Source of the DNA: Bacillota bacterium
Lineage (GTDB): Bacteria; Bacillota; Clostridia; Tissierellales; Tissierellaceae
Reading direction: 5' to 3'
Assembly (NCBI GenBank): GCA_023388495.1
Contig: JAEWGC010000041.1
Coordinates: 1-59,835 of the forward strand
Length of the DNA stretch: 59,835 nt
Shown one piece after another: positions 1 to 7,484 of this stretch. The stretch's first letter is position 1; each line of letters begins with the position of its first letter. Position numbers and translations under genes: made by a program. The notes under the pieces are model-generated. The model did no database searches. It was not told the origin of the DNA and saw only the letters and a program-made list of their open reading frames with translations.

Positions 1-120
1 CCTTAGGTTATACATCACCAATAGAATATAGGAATAAGGCTAGCTTAGAATTAGCTGCATAATCAGTATTTAAAAAGTTTATTCTTGTTCGGAATAAATT
101 TGTCTAAAAAAGGGTTGCCT
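1..120 (+). mobile_element. 3' end of an IS3-family insertion sequence (cut by window edge)
   Basis: The first bases encode the extreme C-terminus of an IS3/IS150-type transposase. Reading homology for the neighbouring, oppositely oriented gene stops at about 118-123. The element's terminal inverted repeat should therefore lie in the roughly 55 bases after the transposase stop and end near 118 (+ strand GGGTTGC). The left part of the element, including its other inverted repeat and any target duplication, is outside the window. The boundary is inferred from where the host gene loses sense, not from a matched repeat pair. Confidence 0.7.
3..62 (+). CDS. IS3-family transposase OrfB, C-terminal 19 codons (partial)
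   Basis: This open frame enters from the window edge and ends at TAA (60-62). Its last residues read LGYTSPIEYRNKASLELAA. The (L/M)xYxSPxEYR pattern is the characteristic tail of the IS3/IS150-group DDE integrase OrfB, just after the rve domain. The catalytic DDE residues are outside the window. Confidence is limited by the short length, but the motif and the gene interruption immediately next to it agree. Confidence 0.7.
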   Translation, partial: LGYTSPIEYRNKASLELAA

Positions 121-414
121 TTCCACATTAAGTGCAGCACTATAAGCGAATTCTTCACTTGTATTAAGAAAAAAACAACTTTTTATAGGGTATCTACTTA
201 GAATAGCTAGACCTTCCTCCTCATCTTTATACTGTCTAAATTCACAAAAATCATAATCCGTTTTTGTTAATAAGTAATTACTATAAAAGTCCTCAGTAAC
301 TTCTTGTAATCCAATAATATCAGCACCAACAGAATTTATTTCATTTATTAATTGATCAAATCGATTGCCTTTACCTTTATTTTCATTCCAAATATTATAA
401 GTTGCTATTTTCAT
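79..414 (-). pseudogene. endonuclease/exonuclease/phosphatase-family protein, truncated by the IS
   Basis: 111 codons from ATG (412-414) resemble only the N-terminal half of an EEP-superfamily protein, normally about 230-270 aa. Visible EEP motifs are ATYNIWN near the start and ADIIGLQEV around residues 31-39, which carries the metal-binding Glu. Native sequence appears to stop at ...LNVE (codon 121-123). The last ~14 codons (RQPFFRQ...) read into the end of the IS3 element and stop at 79-81. The C-terminal catalytic His and Asp are missing, so the product should be inactive. A purine-rich Shine-Dalgarno (GAGGAG type) precedes the ATG. Confidence 0.8.
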
Positions 415-547
415 AAAAATCGACTCCTCATATCTTTAAATATTCACCTAATATAATAACCGTAATATTCCAATAAAGCAAAACCCTAATCTTAGGAAGT
501 AGTGACCTCTTTCACCCACATAGTTTTTTACAAAATGAAAATATAAA

Positions 548-690
548 CTATATATTCTTTTTCATATAATATCGTTTATGTTCTAAAGGACAATCTTCTA
601 ATACACCAAAAACCTCGTATCCATGTTTAAGTTAAAAATCTTTTGCTTGAAAATCAAAAGTATCCAAATGAATTATTGCACCTAAACAGC
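548..690 (-). pseudogene. GNAT acetyltransferase C-terminal remnant with nonsense codon
   Basis: An open frame without a start reads ...IIHLDTFDFQAKDF, stop, LKHGYEVFGVLEDCP..., ending at TAG (548-550). This is the C-terminal signature of GNAT acetyltransferases of the type FQAxxFYxKxGYEVFG. The in-frame TAA at 632-634 sits exactly where family members have Tyr (DFY), so it looks like a single-base nonsense change. The N-terminal acetyl-CoA-binding half is absent, and the fragment abuts the truncated serine hydrolase at about 685-690. It is a dead gene. Confidence 0.7.
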
Positions 691-1161
691 AAAATATTCT
701 TTGCTAATATTACTTAACATTTTCCATACATTATTTGCAAAATTACTCATAATGGTAATGCTTTCTTTCCTGTTATCGGAGGAATTTCTTATTTTATAAT
801 TAGGATAATCTCGCCAAAGTTCATCGTAATCATTCATGATGGATTCATCAAAATAATCAGGTATTCCTGATGTATGTGTAAGTAATTGCTCAACTGTAAT
901 ATCTGCATCGATTGAGTTCCAATCTATATTTATTAGCTTTCCTATGGTGCTTGTGAAATTTATCAATCCTTTTTCAACAAGTTGCAAAATTCCAACGGCA
1001 ACAAATATCTTTCCCGCAGAAGCTGTAGCAAAGCGAGTGTCCAATTCATTTTGTACTTTATTAGCTAGATCTGCATATCCATATGCTTTGGAAAAAACTG
1101 TTTCCCCTTCTTTTTGTATAGAAATACATCCACTAAAACCTTTATCAACATATTTTTGCAT
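682..1161 (-). pseudogene. class C beta-lactamase-like serine hydrolase, truncated
   Basis: 159 codons from ATG (1159-1161). The N-terminal part matches the beta-lactamase/D-Ala-D-Ala-peptidase-like serine hydrolase family: SGCISIQKEGETVFSKAYGYAD, then the nucleophile motif SxxK as SAGK near residue 48, then LLTHTSGIPDYF. The family is normally 280-350 aa with a YxN motif and a C-terminal HxG-type motif, and both are missing. After about residue 128 the sequence no longer looks like the family, and the frame ends where a GNAT remnant begins. A deletion joining two genes is the simplest reading. It could still be expressed but should not be active. Confidence 0.7.
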
Positions 1162-1182
1162 AGTTATTTCACCTTCTATATT

Positions 1183-2073
1183 TTATTTACTCCTCCACTC
1201 AGTAACTGTTGCATATGGTCGTAACCCAATACTATAATAGAACTGCTGATTTGAACCCACTAAAGCTATTTTTGCTCCAAGTTGTCCAACCCGTCTAATC
1301 CCCTCTAAAACAGCTGCCCTTCCCAATCCCATTTTTCTATAGTCTGGATCTGTTGCCACAGGTTCTATTACTGCAAATCCTGTTTTAGGTTCACACCACA
1401 TTCCGCAATATGATACAAAATTTCCATCTGGTGCAACAACAGCTATCTTCAGATTTAGATCCACGTTTGAACGATACATTTCATTATCTACTTCCCTCTC
1501 TTCTTCCTCTGAATAAACCAACTCCCCCTCTCCATTTAACTCATGATTAAACCCTTTCCAAAGGACACGCAAATATTGAAATTGGTCATAGGTTTCCTCC
1601 ATGGAAGTAATTTTGAAACCACTAGGTAAATCATAAGTTGTTGAAGTTTTATCTAAGTAAAATATAGCATCATTTTCTTTATTTGAAGTGGCAATAAATC
1701 CAAGATTAGCAGCAATATCTTGAAATTCATAGTCCGAGTCTGATATTACTATATTAAATTTGTTTTCACTAGAAAGATTCTCTTTGGCGTATAATAACAT
1801 CTCCTTTTTTAATTGGGAATACTTCGGAAATGTCAAACAATAAGCATTACCTAATCCCGTATCAAATGTGGCAATACCAACAACCTCACCCGAATCCTCC
1901 CATAGTCCAATTTTACCTATAGCATTTTTATCTAAATAACCATGAGTTGCCATCCAATCCCATCTTGCATATGTAAACTCAGAATATCCTATTTTCACAA
2001 AAAAATCTCTTACCTTATGATAATCTTCTGTGATTCCTGTTTTATTTGTATAATTCCTAAATTGTATTGACAT
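1183..2073 (-). CDS. GNAT-family N-acetyltransferase (tandem GNAT fold)
   Basis: Predicted to transfer an acyl group from acyl-CoA to an unknown amine. It is about 296 aa, twice the usual length, suggesting two GNAT folds. The C-terminal fold has the acetyl-CoA loop DPDYRKMGLGRAAVLEGI (R-x-x-G-x-G/A type, about residues 240-258) and the late motif FYYSIGLRPY. The N-terminal half (WEDSGEVVGIATF) looks like a degenerate GNAT. The frame can be opened at TTG 2079, but the Shine-Dalgarno GGAGGG lies 8 nt before ATG 2073 and only 2-3 nt before the TTG, so 2073 is preferred. It is intact, unlike the two genes to its left. Substrate unknown. Confidence 0.85.
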   Translation of the reverse strand: MSIQFRNYTNKTGITEDYHKVRDFFVKIGYSEFTYARWDWMATHGYLDKNAIGKIGLWEDSGEVVGIATFDTGLGNAYCLTFPKYSQLKKEMLLYAKENLSSENKFNIVISDSDYEFQDIAANLGFIATSNKENDAIFYLDKTSTTYDLPSGFKITSMEETYDQFQYLRVLWKGFNHELNGEGELVYSEEEEREVDNEMYRSNVDLNLKIAVVAPDGNFVSYCGMWCEPKTGFAVIEPVATDPDYRKMGLGRAAVLEGIRRVGQLGAKIALVGSNQQFYYSIGLRPYATVTEWRSK

Positions 2074-2167
2074 AGGCAAATCCCTCCCTTTTACATTATT
2101 TTAAGTTTATTTCAATGTAATATAAATTCCGACTTTGTATATAGTCATTCTACACCTGTAATCGAAA

Positions 2168-2196
2168 TAGGGTCTTGAAGTATATTCAAGACCCTA
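2168..2196 (-). terminator. terminator after the CD3324-family gene
   Basis: A perfect 12-bp stem (TAGGGTCTTGAA / TTCAAGACCCTA) with loop GTATA directly follows the stop codon of the gene at 2199. Only a short T stretch follows, so efficiency is uncertain. Confidence 0.6.
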
Positions 2197-2198
2197 CT

Positions 2199-2462
2199 CT
2201 AATATTTCTTATATACAATTTTACGTATCGTTTCATATGCCAACCCATAATTACAAGATATTTGTTCAATACTATACCCATTTTGATATTGCTGTTTAAT
2301 TTGTTGATTTCTATTTTCAAAATAATGTCTTGAACCGCTTTTTTCTCCCCATCGTGTTTCCTTATCTCCACTAGGTATATATAGAACTTCACCTCTAACG
2401 TGTTTTTGAATTTCTACCAGTAAATGCTTTGGTAATACTTCTGCTGCGTTTATATATCTCAT
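2199..2462 (-). CDS. CD3324-family small DNA-binding protein
   Basis: 87 aa. The N-terminal part (RYINAAEVLPKHLLVEIQKHVRGEVLYIP) and the arginine/tryptophan-rich middle (RWGEKSGSRHYFENRNQQI) match the clostridial CD3324 family. The C-terminal stretch GYSIEQISCNYGLAYETIRKIVY is a clear helix-turn-helix of the Mor/resolvase type, so it is probably a transcriptional regulator. Its targets are unknown. It has a GGAGCGG Shine-Dalgarno and a following hairpin terminator. Upstream is a structured non-coding region that could be its leader (2490-2820). An overlapping 68-aa frame (2186-2392) is a shadow. Confidence 0.8.
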   Translation of the reverse strand: MRYINAAEVLPKHLLVEIQKHVRGEVLYIPSGDKETRWGEKSGSRHYFENRNQQIKQQYQNGYSIEQISCNYGLAYETIRKIVYKKY

Positions 2463-2498
2463 ACAATCCGCTCCTTATTTATTAATTAATAAATAAAG

Positions 2499-2567
2499 TG
2501 CAGAGTTTAGCAGATAGTCAATCTATTACTCCCATACAGAAATAGCTGTGCTATTGCTTACTCTGCA
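2499..2567 (-). promoter_or_regulatory. two-stem RNA structure in the leader of the CD3324-family gene
   Basis: An outer 8-bp stem, TGCAGAGT (2499-2506) with ACTCTGCA (2560-2567), encloses a perfect 6-bp hairpin AATAGC-TGT-GCTATT (2541-2555). It lies 37 nt upstream of the CD3324-type ATG and overlaps the stop of a 19-codon open frame. The arrangement (short ORF, then hairpin, then regulator gene) would fit a translation or transcription attenuator. That function is inference only. Confidence 0.4.
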
Positions 2568-2617
2568 TGGGATAAATCTTGATCCAGACTGTTTCTTAAA
2601 ATAATTCTTCTAAGCAT
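2558..2617 (-). CDS. possible 19-aa leader peptide
   Basis: ATG (2615-2617) to TAA (2558-2560) encodes MLRRIILRNSLDQDLSHAE. It is preceded by a strong Shine-Dalgarno GGAGGTGA (2623-2630) at 5-nt spacing. The stop codon lies within the base of the hairpin at 2499-2567. It is too short to judge by composition. A strong ribosome site on so short a frame upstream of a regulatory gene suggests either a leader peptide or the remnant of a longer gene whose body was deleted. Confidence 0.35.
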   Translation of the reverse strand: MLRRIILRNSLDQDLSHAE

Positions 2618-2639
2618 GAATCTCACCTCCAACAAAAAC

Positions 2640-2820
2640 CCACTTAACATGCCCTATCAACACTATATACCTAGTCGTATCTTGCTGCCAATCAGCCTTC
2701 GATATGCTCAACTTCTTGGGCAAACCTGACATGAGACGTACATCTACTTACAACTCGTTTCACTCCTTGTAAGCGGTGTTACGACTTCAACGAACATTGT
2801 ATGTGGACATCCTACTTTAC
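2640..2820 (-). ncRNA. unidentified structured region, possible non-coding RNA
   Basis: 181 bases without a credible gene and less AT-rich than neighbouring spacers. On the minus strand it contains a 7-bp hairpin CTTACAA/TTGTAAG (2747-2773), a GCTG/CAGC hairpin (2684-2696), and a longer-range TGCCC/GGGCA pairing (2718-2722 with 2650-2654) enclosing that hairpin. It ends just before a strong Shine-Dalgarno. It could be a structured RNA, for example an orphan omega-RNA-like element from an IS200/605-type transposon, or decayed mobile DNA. I cannot identify the class. Confidence 0.35.
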
Positions 2821-4446
2821 CTAAGCAATACTTTTATTCCAAGCTACCTTACTAACTATCAATCCAACTGGAATATAGATGTATATACCATAAGGAATTA
2901 TATTTACCATATAATGTCCAAATGCAAATACAGCCATTATAAACATGGACACTAACATATTCCCTACACCAGCAGGATTTTCTGTTGTTTCAAAGGCCTT
3001 AGAAAATGGCAAATCATTATCTAGCATTCTAAATACAATGATGGTAAAAAGCAACATATTTATCGCCACTATTATCACCTGATCAATTATTGTCATTTTA
3101 TATATGATTAAAAATATCAATCCAACTAACATAAATACAGGTACAAATAAATTTACAATTGCTGCCTTAACTGTGCCTTTATATATAGCTGATTTATCTT
3201 TAATAGGGATAGTCTCATAAATCCAAGCTCCTTTATAATTCCCTGAATAACCCAAGGATCCTAATACAGTAGGAATCACCATAAATGCTGCATAAAACCA
3301 CAGATAATTTCTTGTATTAACAACATTTAAGAATTGTTTTCGATTCATACTAAGCATTATGAAAAATGGAAATATAATAGACATTCCCAAGCTTGGATAA
3401 ACCTTTAGTTTAAATGTTCTTTCATTTCTCAACATATTAGTTGCAAACTTATAGAATACCCTCTCTTCCTTATTTCTACATAGTACTTTTGATACAAAGA
3501 TAGTAACTTTATTTTTATCCTTAGTTTTACCTTCAGCACTATTTAATTTCTGTAAATTTCTCTCAAATGTAGGTATCAATCTTATATACAACACTATGGA
3601 TAAAATTGGGATTAAAACTCCAAGTATAGAATAAATTATAATATAGCTCTCATGATTACCCTTTAATATTAGTTCAAAAGGTGCAGAAAACCATAATGGT
3701 GGAAAAAAATATTTCCATAGACTTGGATTGTACTCAATATTATGTATATCTATAAAGTCAAAGAGTCTCCCTATTAATTGGTATCCAAATGACATAATTA
3801 TGGTTAATCCTATCTGAACATAATTGATAATATCCTTTAACTTTTCACCACTAGAAAATCTAAGGACTAAAAGATAAATGAAAGCAGTAAATATAATTAC
3901 AAACAATGCAATTAAGATAACTTCTGCTAAATATATAAGAAAGAAGGTATATCCATGTTTTATTATAGATGCTATAAGTGAAGGTCCAACAATAGCCATT
4001 GTAATAGTTGCAATATACATAAATATATGTAATATCTTAGCCATATTCAAGGTCTTGCTATCTACAGGCCTTGAAAGTAGTATTTCCTTCTCCTTTACAT
4101 CTAGTAATACAGAGCTAAAATCTGCCATTAAGGAAGTCATCAACAAAAATATAGTTATTCCAAATATAAAACTCATTTGCAATAAAAAGTTATCTCCAAC
4201 TATAATAAATATAATCAGAAAAGCCCCCATTAGAGCATACATCCATAAGGATTTAAAGAAATTATTTTTATCATTATCTTCATCTTTCTTCTTCCTACCC
4301 TGACTATTCAAAACAGTAGACACTCTTCTCCCATCTAATATTAGCTTTACATTAAGTATCCTTCTCATGACAGGATAATCTACACCTATTTTTTCAAATA
4401 TCCACTTGAAGAGATCTAAGAACTTTAATATTTTAAACTCCTTCAT
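2821..4446 (-). CDS. ABC-2 type exporter permease
   Basis: 541 aa with roughly 12 predicted membrane segments in two groups separated by a charged cytoplasmic loop (about residues 300-340, rich in K/N). It begins with a charged cytoplasmic stretch of about 70 residues. It is the membrane partner of the ATPase encoded directly upstream. The ATPase stop and this ATG are adjacent, so the two are translationally coupled. The family is used by Firmicutes for export of drugs, peptides or lipids, and nothing here identifies the cargo. Control is presumably by the ArsR-DUF2087 protein at 5322-5861. The start is fixed by the abutting upstream gene. Confidence 0.8.
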   Translation of the reverse strand: MKEFKILKFLDLFKWIFEKIGVDYPVMRRILNVKLILDGRRVSTVLNSQGRKKKDEDNDKNNFFKSLWMYALMGAFLIIFIIVGDNFLLQMSFIFGITIFLLMTSLMADFSSVLLDVKEKEILLSRPVDSKTLNMAKILHIFMYIATITMAIVGPSLIASIIKHGYTFFLIYLAEVILIALFVIIFTAFIYLLVLRFSSGEKLKDIINYVQIGLTIIMSFGYQLIGRLFDFIDIHNIEYNPSLWKYFFPPLWFSAPFELILKGNHESYIIIYSILGVLIPILSIVLYIRLIPTFERNLQKLNSAEGKTKDKNKVTIFVSKVLCRNKEERVFYKFATNMLRNERTFKLKVYPSLGMSIIFPFFIMLSMNRKQFLNVVNTRNYLWFYAAFMVIPTVLGSLGYSGNYKGAWIYETIPIKDKSAIYKGTVKAAIVNLFVPVFMLVGLIFLIIYKMTIIDQVIIVAINMLLFTIIVFRMLDNDLPFSKAFETTENPAGVGNMLVSMFIMAVFAFGHYMVNIIPYGIYIYIPVGLIVSKVAWNKSIA

Positions 4447-5226
4447 CTACATCACCTCTTCTATTGTAGATACTATTCCCTTAGCTATGGTCTCGTGCTC
4501 ATCAAAGCCTGTTAGCTGATTGAAAATCTCCTCTAATGAACTATCCATGGTTCTATTTTTTAAATCATCAAAGCTTCCATCTGCTACTATTTCTCCGTTA
4601 TTTATAAGTATAATTCTACTACTTATTTTCTCAACGACTTCCATGATATGAGAAGAATAAAAAATAGTTTTTCCTCTTCTAGCTAACTCTGCTAATACCT
4701 CTTTAAATACCATAACGCTATTGGCGTCCATACCACTTAAGGGCTCATCTAAAAACAACACATCAGGATCATTGATTAAAGCTGATATTACAAGTGTTTT
4801 TTGTTTCATCCCCTTTGAATAGGAGCTAATTCTAGAATCATAAACATCTTTAATACCGAACAACTCCATTAATTTCTCAGCTTTTTTATTTGCTACTTCG
4901 TATTCCATGCCATAAAGCTCACCAATAAAAGTAAGATACTCTCTTGCTGTAAGATTTTCATAAATCTCAGCAGTCTCTGGTACATATCCTATTTTCTTTT
5001 TATATTCAACTTCTCCATTTCTTATATCTTCCCCAAATATCTTTATCTCCCCTGAATAGTCTCCAACTAAACCTAACATAATCTTTACTGTAGTACTCTT
5101 TCCTGCACCATTAGGTCCTATATAACCTATGATTTCCCCCTTATGTATATCCAGGTTAATATCTCTTAATACCTCTTTGCTTCCATAACTTTTTCTTAAA
5201 CTTCTTATAATTATTATCGGCTCCAT
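4447..5226 (-). CDS. ABC transporter ATP-binding protein
   Basis: 259 aa nucleotide-binding subunit of the exporter at 2821-4446. Walker A is GPNGAGKST (about residues 38-46). The signature is the YSKGMKQK variant typical of DrrA/BcrA-like exporters rather than LSGGQ. Walker B is VLFLDEPLSG and the switch His is in SSHIME. The C-terminal ~40 residues form the usual regulatory tail. A TATAAT box (5259-5264) and a 14-bp palindrome (5242-5255) lie immediately upstream, so transcription probably starts here as well as at the regulator. Confidence 0.9.
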   Translation of the reverse strand: MEPIIIIRSLRKSYGSKEVLRDINLDIHKGEIIGYIGPNGAGKSTTVKIMLGLVGDYSGEIKIFGEDIRNGEVEYKKKIGYVPETAEIYENLTAREYLTFIGELYGMEYEVANKKAEKLMELFGIKDVYDSRISSYSKGMKQKTLVISALINDPDVLFLDEPLSGMDANSVMVFKEVLAELARRGKTIFYSSHIMEVVEKISSRIILINNGEIVADGSFDDLKNRTMDSSLEEIFNQLTGFDEHETIAKGIVSTIEEVM

Positions 5227-5241
5227 ATTCCCATACCCCCT

Positions 5242-5264
5242 GTTAATATATTAACCGTATTATA
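5242..5264 (-). promoter_or_regulatory. -10 box and palindromic operator candidate upstream of the ABC ATPase
   Basis: A perfect 14-bp palindrome GTTAATATATTAAC (5242-5255) lies 3 bp downstream of a consensus -10 TATAAT (5259-5264, minus strand). No good -35 is seen at 17 bp. The position over the transcription start suits a repressor, and the adjacent ArsR-type gene is the obvious candidate. Confidence 0.5.
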
Positions 5265-5321
5265 TCATAATGAGCTTTATTTCTTATATGTTTATTGAAA
5301 ATATTAAGAAGTTTCTTTAAT

Positions 5322-5861
5322 CTATATCCTTTTATATATTCCATCCTTTCTTTCCATAAGATTAAAACCTATTAAGTCTCTTCTTATGGTACAGAAATCA
5401 TCATGAAAGTCTGCAATTATTAGATTAACTTCCTTTTCTGTATAAGTTTTATCCCTTTCAAAGCTTTCTACTATTTTCTCTAAAACAATTTGCTTTTTCT
5501 TGTTTTGTACTGGTATTTCCTGTAATTTATTGTATTTGAAAAAAGATTCTATTACCTTTTCCTTATATTTTTCTTCTCTTTGGTTCAGTATTTCCTCTTC
5601 ATTTCTATTGTCCTTTACTAAATCTTTAAGATTCATTGAAATTACCTTTTCATTTAAACTATAAATTGCATAATACTGTTCTTTTCTACATGACACTATA
5701 TTAGCATCCATTAGCTTTTTAAGATGAAAAGATACTGTAGAAGTAGATAAGCCTAGCCTTTCAGCTAATAACTCTACATACATAGGCTCTATCATCAAGC
5801 TATTTATAATTCTTAATCTCGAATTATCGGCTAAACATTTAAAAACCTCTAATGAATTCAA
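5322..5861 (-). CDS. ArsR-family regulator with DUF2087 domain
   Basis: 179 aa. The N-terminal winged helix (about residues 1-75) has the ArsR pattern FKCLADNSRLRIINSL and recognition helix LSTSTVSFHLKKLMDA. The C-terminal part (KKKQIVLEKIVESFERDKTYTEKEVNLIIADFHDDFCTIRRDLIGFNLMERKDG) is DUF2087, a second small helix-turn-helix-like domain. No metal-binding Cys pair of classic ArsR sensors is present, so the signal is probably not a thiophilic metal. It sits upstream of the ABC exporter and 11 nt after the 124-aa gene, and probably represses the operon. Confidence 0.85.
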   Translation of the reverse strand: MNSLEVFKCLADNSRLRIINSLMIEPMYVELLAERLGLSTSTVSFHLKKLMDANIVSCRKEQYYAIYSLNEKVISMNLKDLVKDNRNEEEILNQREEKYKEKVIESFFKYNKLQEIPVQNKKKQIVLEKIVESFERDKTYTEKEVNLIIADFHDDFCTIRRDLIGFNLMERKDGIYKRI

Positions 5862-5872
5862 TCATATCACCC

Positions 5873-6247
5873 CTAATTAATATCCAATTGATTATAATAT
5901 TTTTTAAATCTTTTCTTTAACTCTTCTGCTTCTTGTATTTTTATATCTTCAATTATTACTTCCTTTTCTCTTCCAAATTTCAAAGCTTTATCTTTATTTA
6001 TATGCCAAGGCTCTGTTATTTTATCAAAAAAACCTAGATACTTTTCCCTTAGAGCTATAGGATTATGGCTAAGACTAATATTAAACATTTTATAAAATAT
6101 TTCAATTATGTTTAGTTTTACTTTTTCTAAATTAGCCTCATCTAAACATTCCTGTTTTTGCAAATCCTCTATAATCTTTTCCAAATTCTCTTGCTTTTCT
6201 TCTAAAAATTTAAAATACTCTTCTTTTAACCAGTTTATATCCCTCAT
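5873..6247 (-). CDS. uncharacterised protein, first gene of the exporter operon
   Basis: 124 aa, highly charged (Glu/Lys-rich) and helical, with a likely coiled coil at both ends. There is no signal peptide, membrane segment or cysteine cluster beyond one Cys. I do not recognise the family. It has a GGGGGG Shine-Dalgarno and a promoter at 6276-6304. It is followed at 11 nt by the ArsR-DUF2087 gene, so it is the first gene of an operon with that regulator and possibly the exporter. It could be a partner of the regulator. Confidence 0.65.
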   Translation of the reverse strand: MRDINWLKEEYFKFLEEKQENLEKIIEDLQKQECLDEANLEKVKLNIIEIFYKMFNISLSHNPIALREKYLGFFDKITEPWHINKDKALKFGREKEVIIEDIKIQEAEELKKRFKKYYNQLDIN

Positions 6248-6275
6248 CTTCTTCCCCCCTATAATTTATATCTTT

Positions 6276-6304
6276 ATTCTATACTATCAAGAATATTATT
6301 TCAA
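6276..6304 (-). promoter_or_regulatory. promoter of the 5873-6247 gene and regulator operon
   Basis: Minus-strand TTGAAA (6299-6304), 17-bp spacer, TAGAAT (6276-6281), about 30 bp upstream of the ATG at 6247. Confidence 0.55.
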
Positions 6305-6429
6305 TGATTATGTAACTATATTATATGCATTCAATTCTACATCTATAGAAATAGATTGCATTCTTAAATTAACTATGTTAATATATGATTTGATATATAT
6401 CGAAATAAATTTGTTTAGGGGGTATTAAT

Positions 6430-7431
6430 ATGGAGTTTATAGATCTTATTCCAAATATTTGTGAAGGGTTTCCCTTTGAGAAAGGAGATTTTGTTTTATT
6501 AAATTTTTGGGGAGATAATGAAGATTTAACAATTTTAGATTCGCTTTCAGAAAATATAAGTAAAAAAGGATTTATTCCTTTTAAACATCAATGCTCAAAT
6601 GCTTTCTTTGAAAATATAGCTCTAAATTTAATCCGTAATGATCACGAGTTTCCACAGGAATACTTGGACTATCTTTCTTCTTTTAAGCATGTAATAGATA
6701 TATTCATGTATACACCGAGCTTACCTAATGGAATTTCCGAGTCTGAAATTCCTCAGTTCAAAGAATTCTTAGGTCAATTGTTTAATTCTTTAACTCAAGA
6801 TAAAAAATATTATATACAGATTACTATTCCTACAAAGATAAATGCTCTTAATGCTGGATTAGATTATGATATTTATAACTCTGCCATATGCAATGCTTTA
6901 TCTGTAGACTTTCCTAAATTAAAAAAGGCTTGCAGGGAAAAAGTAGAGAGCCTTGAAGATAAGAGTAGTATAGAGATAATTACTGATAAAAAGTATTCAT
7001 TAAAATTAGACATTAGCAATAGAAAATGGTTTGTAGATGATGGATGCGGAGATTTTCCTCCAGGAGAAGTCTATATAGCACCTATAGAAAATAGTAGTAA
7101 CGGTGATTTGATAGTATCCATAGTTAATTTAAATGGACAAATATATAGAGATGTTCTTGTGACCTTTGAAAATGGCAGACTTATAAAGTCTTCTTCAAAG
7201 GAACTCGATGAGTTCTTTAATTCACTACCAGAAAATTATAAAATTTTATGTGAATTTGGAATCGGATTAAATCCCAAAGTAAAAGGGTTAATAGGCCTTA
7301 CATCTATTGATGAGAAAGCCCTAGGAACTTATCATATAGGATTAGGAATGAACCATTTATTTGGTGGGGAAAATAATTGTCCATTTCATATGGATTTTGT
7401 ATTTACTTGCGATGAAGTAATCTTTAGTTGA
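6430..7431 (+). CDS. aminopeptidase, M29-like, short form
   Basis: 333 aa. The C-terminal half carries the M29 (AmpS/AmpT) metal ligands: Glu in FPPGEVYIAP, Glu in CEFGIGLNP, His in GTYHIGLGMN, and His plus Asp in HMDFVF. A two-metal aminopeptidase is therefore predicted, acting in the cytoplasm on peptide N-termini. The usual family length is about 400-410 aa. The N-terminal domain here is shorter and diverged (FPFEKGDFVLLNFWGDNEDL). The Shine-Dalgarno is AGGGGGT just before the ATG. It is monocistronic, ending at a strong hairpin at 7436-7467, and divergent from the exporter operon. Confidence 0.8.
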   Translation: MEFIDLIPNICEGFPFEKGDFVLLNFWGDNEDLTILDSLSENISKKGFIPFKHQCSNAFFENIALNLIRNDHEFPQEYLDYLSSFKHVIDIFMYTPSLPNGISESEIPQFKEFLGQLFNSLTQDKKYYIQITIPTKINALNAGLDYDIYNSAICNALSVDFPKLKKACREKVESLEDKSSIEIITDKKYSLKLDISNRKWFVDDGCGDFPPGEVYIAPIENSSNGDLIVSIVNLNGQIYRDVLVTFENGRLIKSSSKELDEFFNSLPENYKILCEFGIGLNPKVKGLIGLTSIDEKALGTYHIGLGMNHLFGGENNCPFHMDFVFTCDEVIFS

Positions 7432-7435
7432 TTAG

Positions 7436-7467
7436 AAACCTCACCATCTTATAACTGGTGGGGTTTT
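7436..7467. terminator. bidirectional terminator
   Basis: Stem AAACCTCACCA (7436-7446) with TGGTGGGGTTT (7456-7466; one G-T pair), followed by TTTTATT on the + strand. It separates the convergent aminopeptidase and YkvA genes. Confidence 0.8.
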
Positions 7468-7484
7468 ATTAACTTGTAAATATC

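Noticed and set aside
944..1237. Plus-strand open frames opposite real genes (for example 944-1237, 3878-4303, 6108-6428, 24477-24692, 48052-48372, 55205-55558)
   Set aside because: They mirror clearly recognised minus-strand genes, lack ribosome sites and show no family resemblance. They are antisense shadows of AT-rich coding sequence.
2640..2820. Confident call as IscB/TnpB omega-RNA or group II intron
   Set aside because: Some resemblance from memory and several stems, but no associated nuclease or maturase ORF and no diagnostic motif that I can verify. Kept only as an unidentified structured region.
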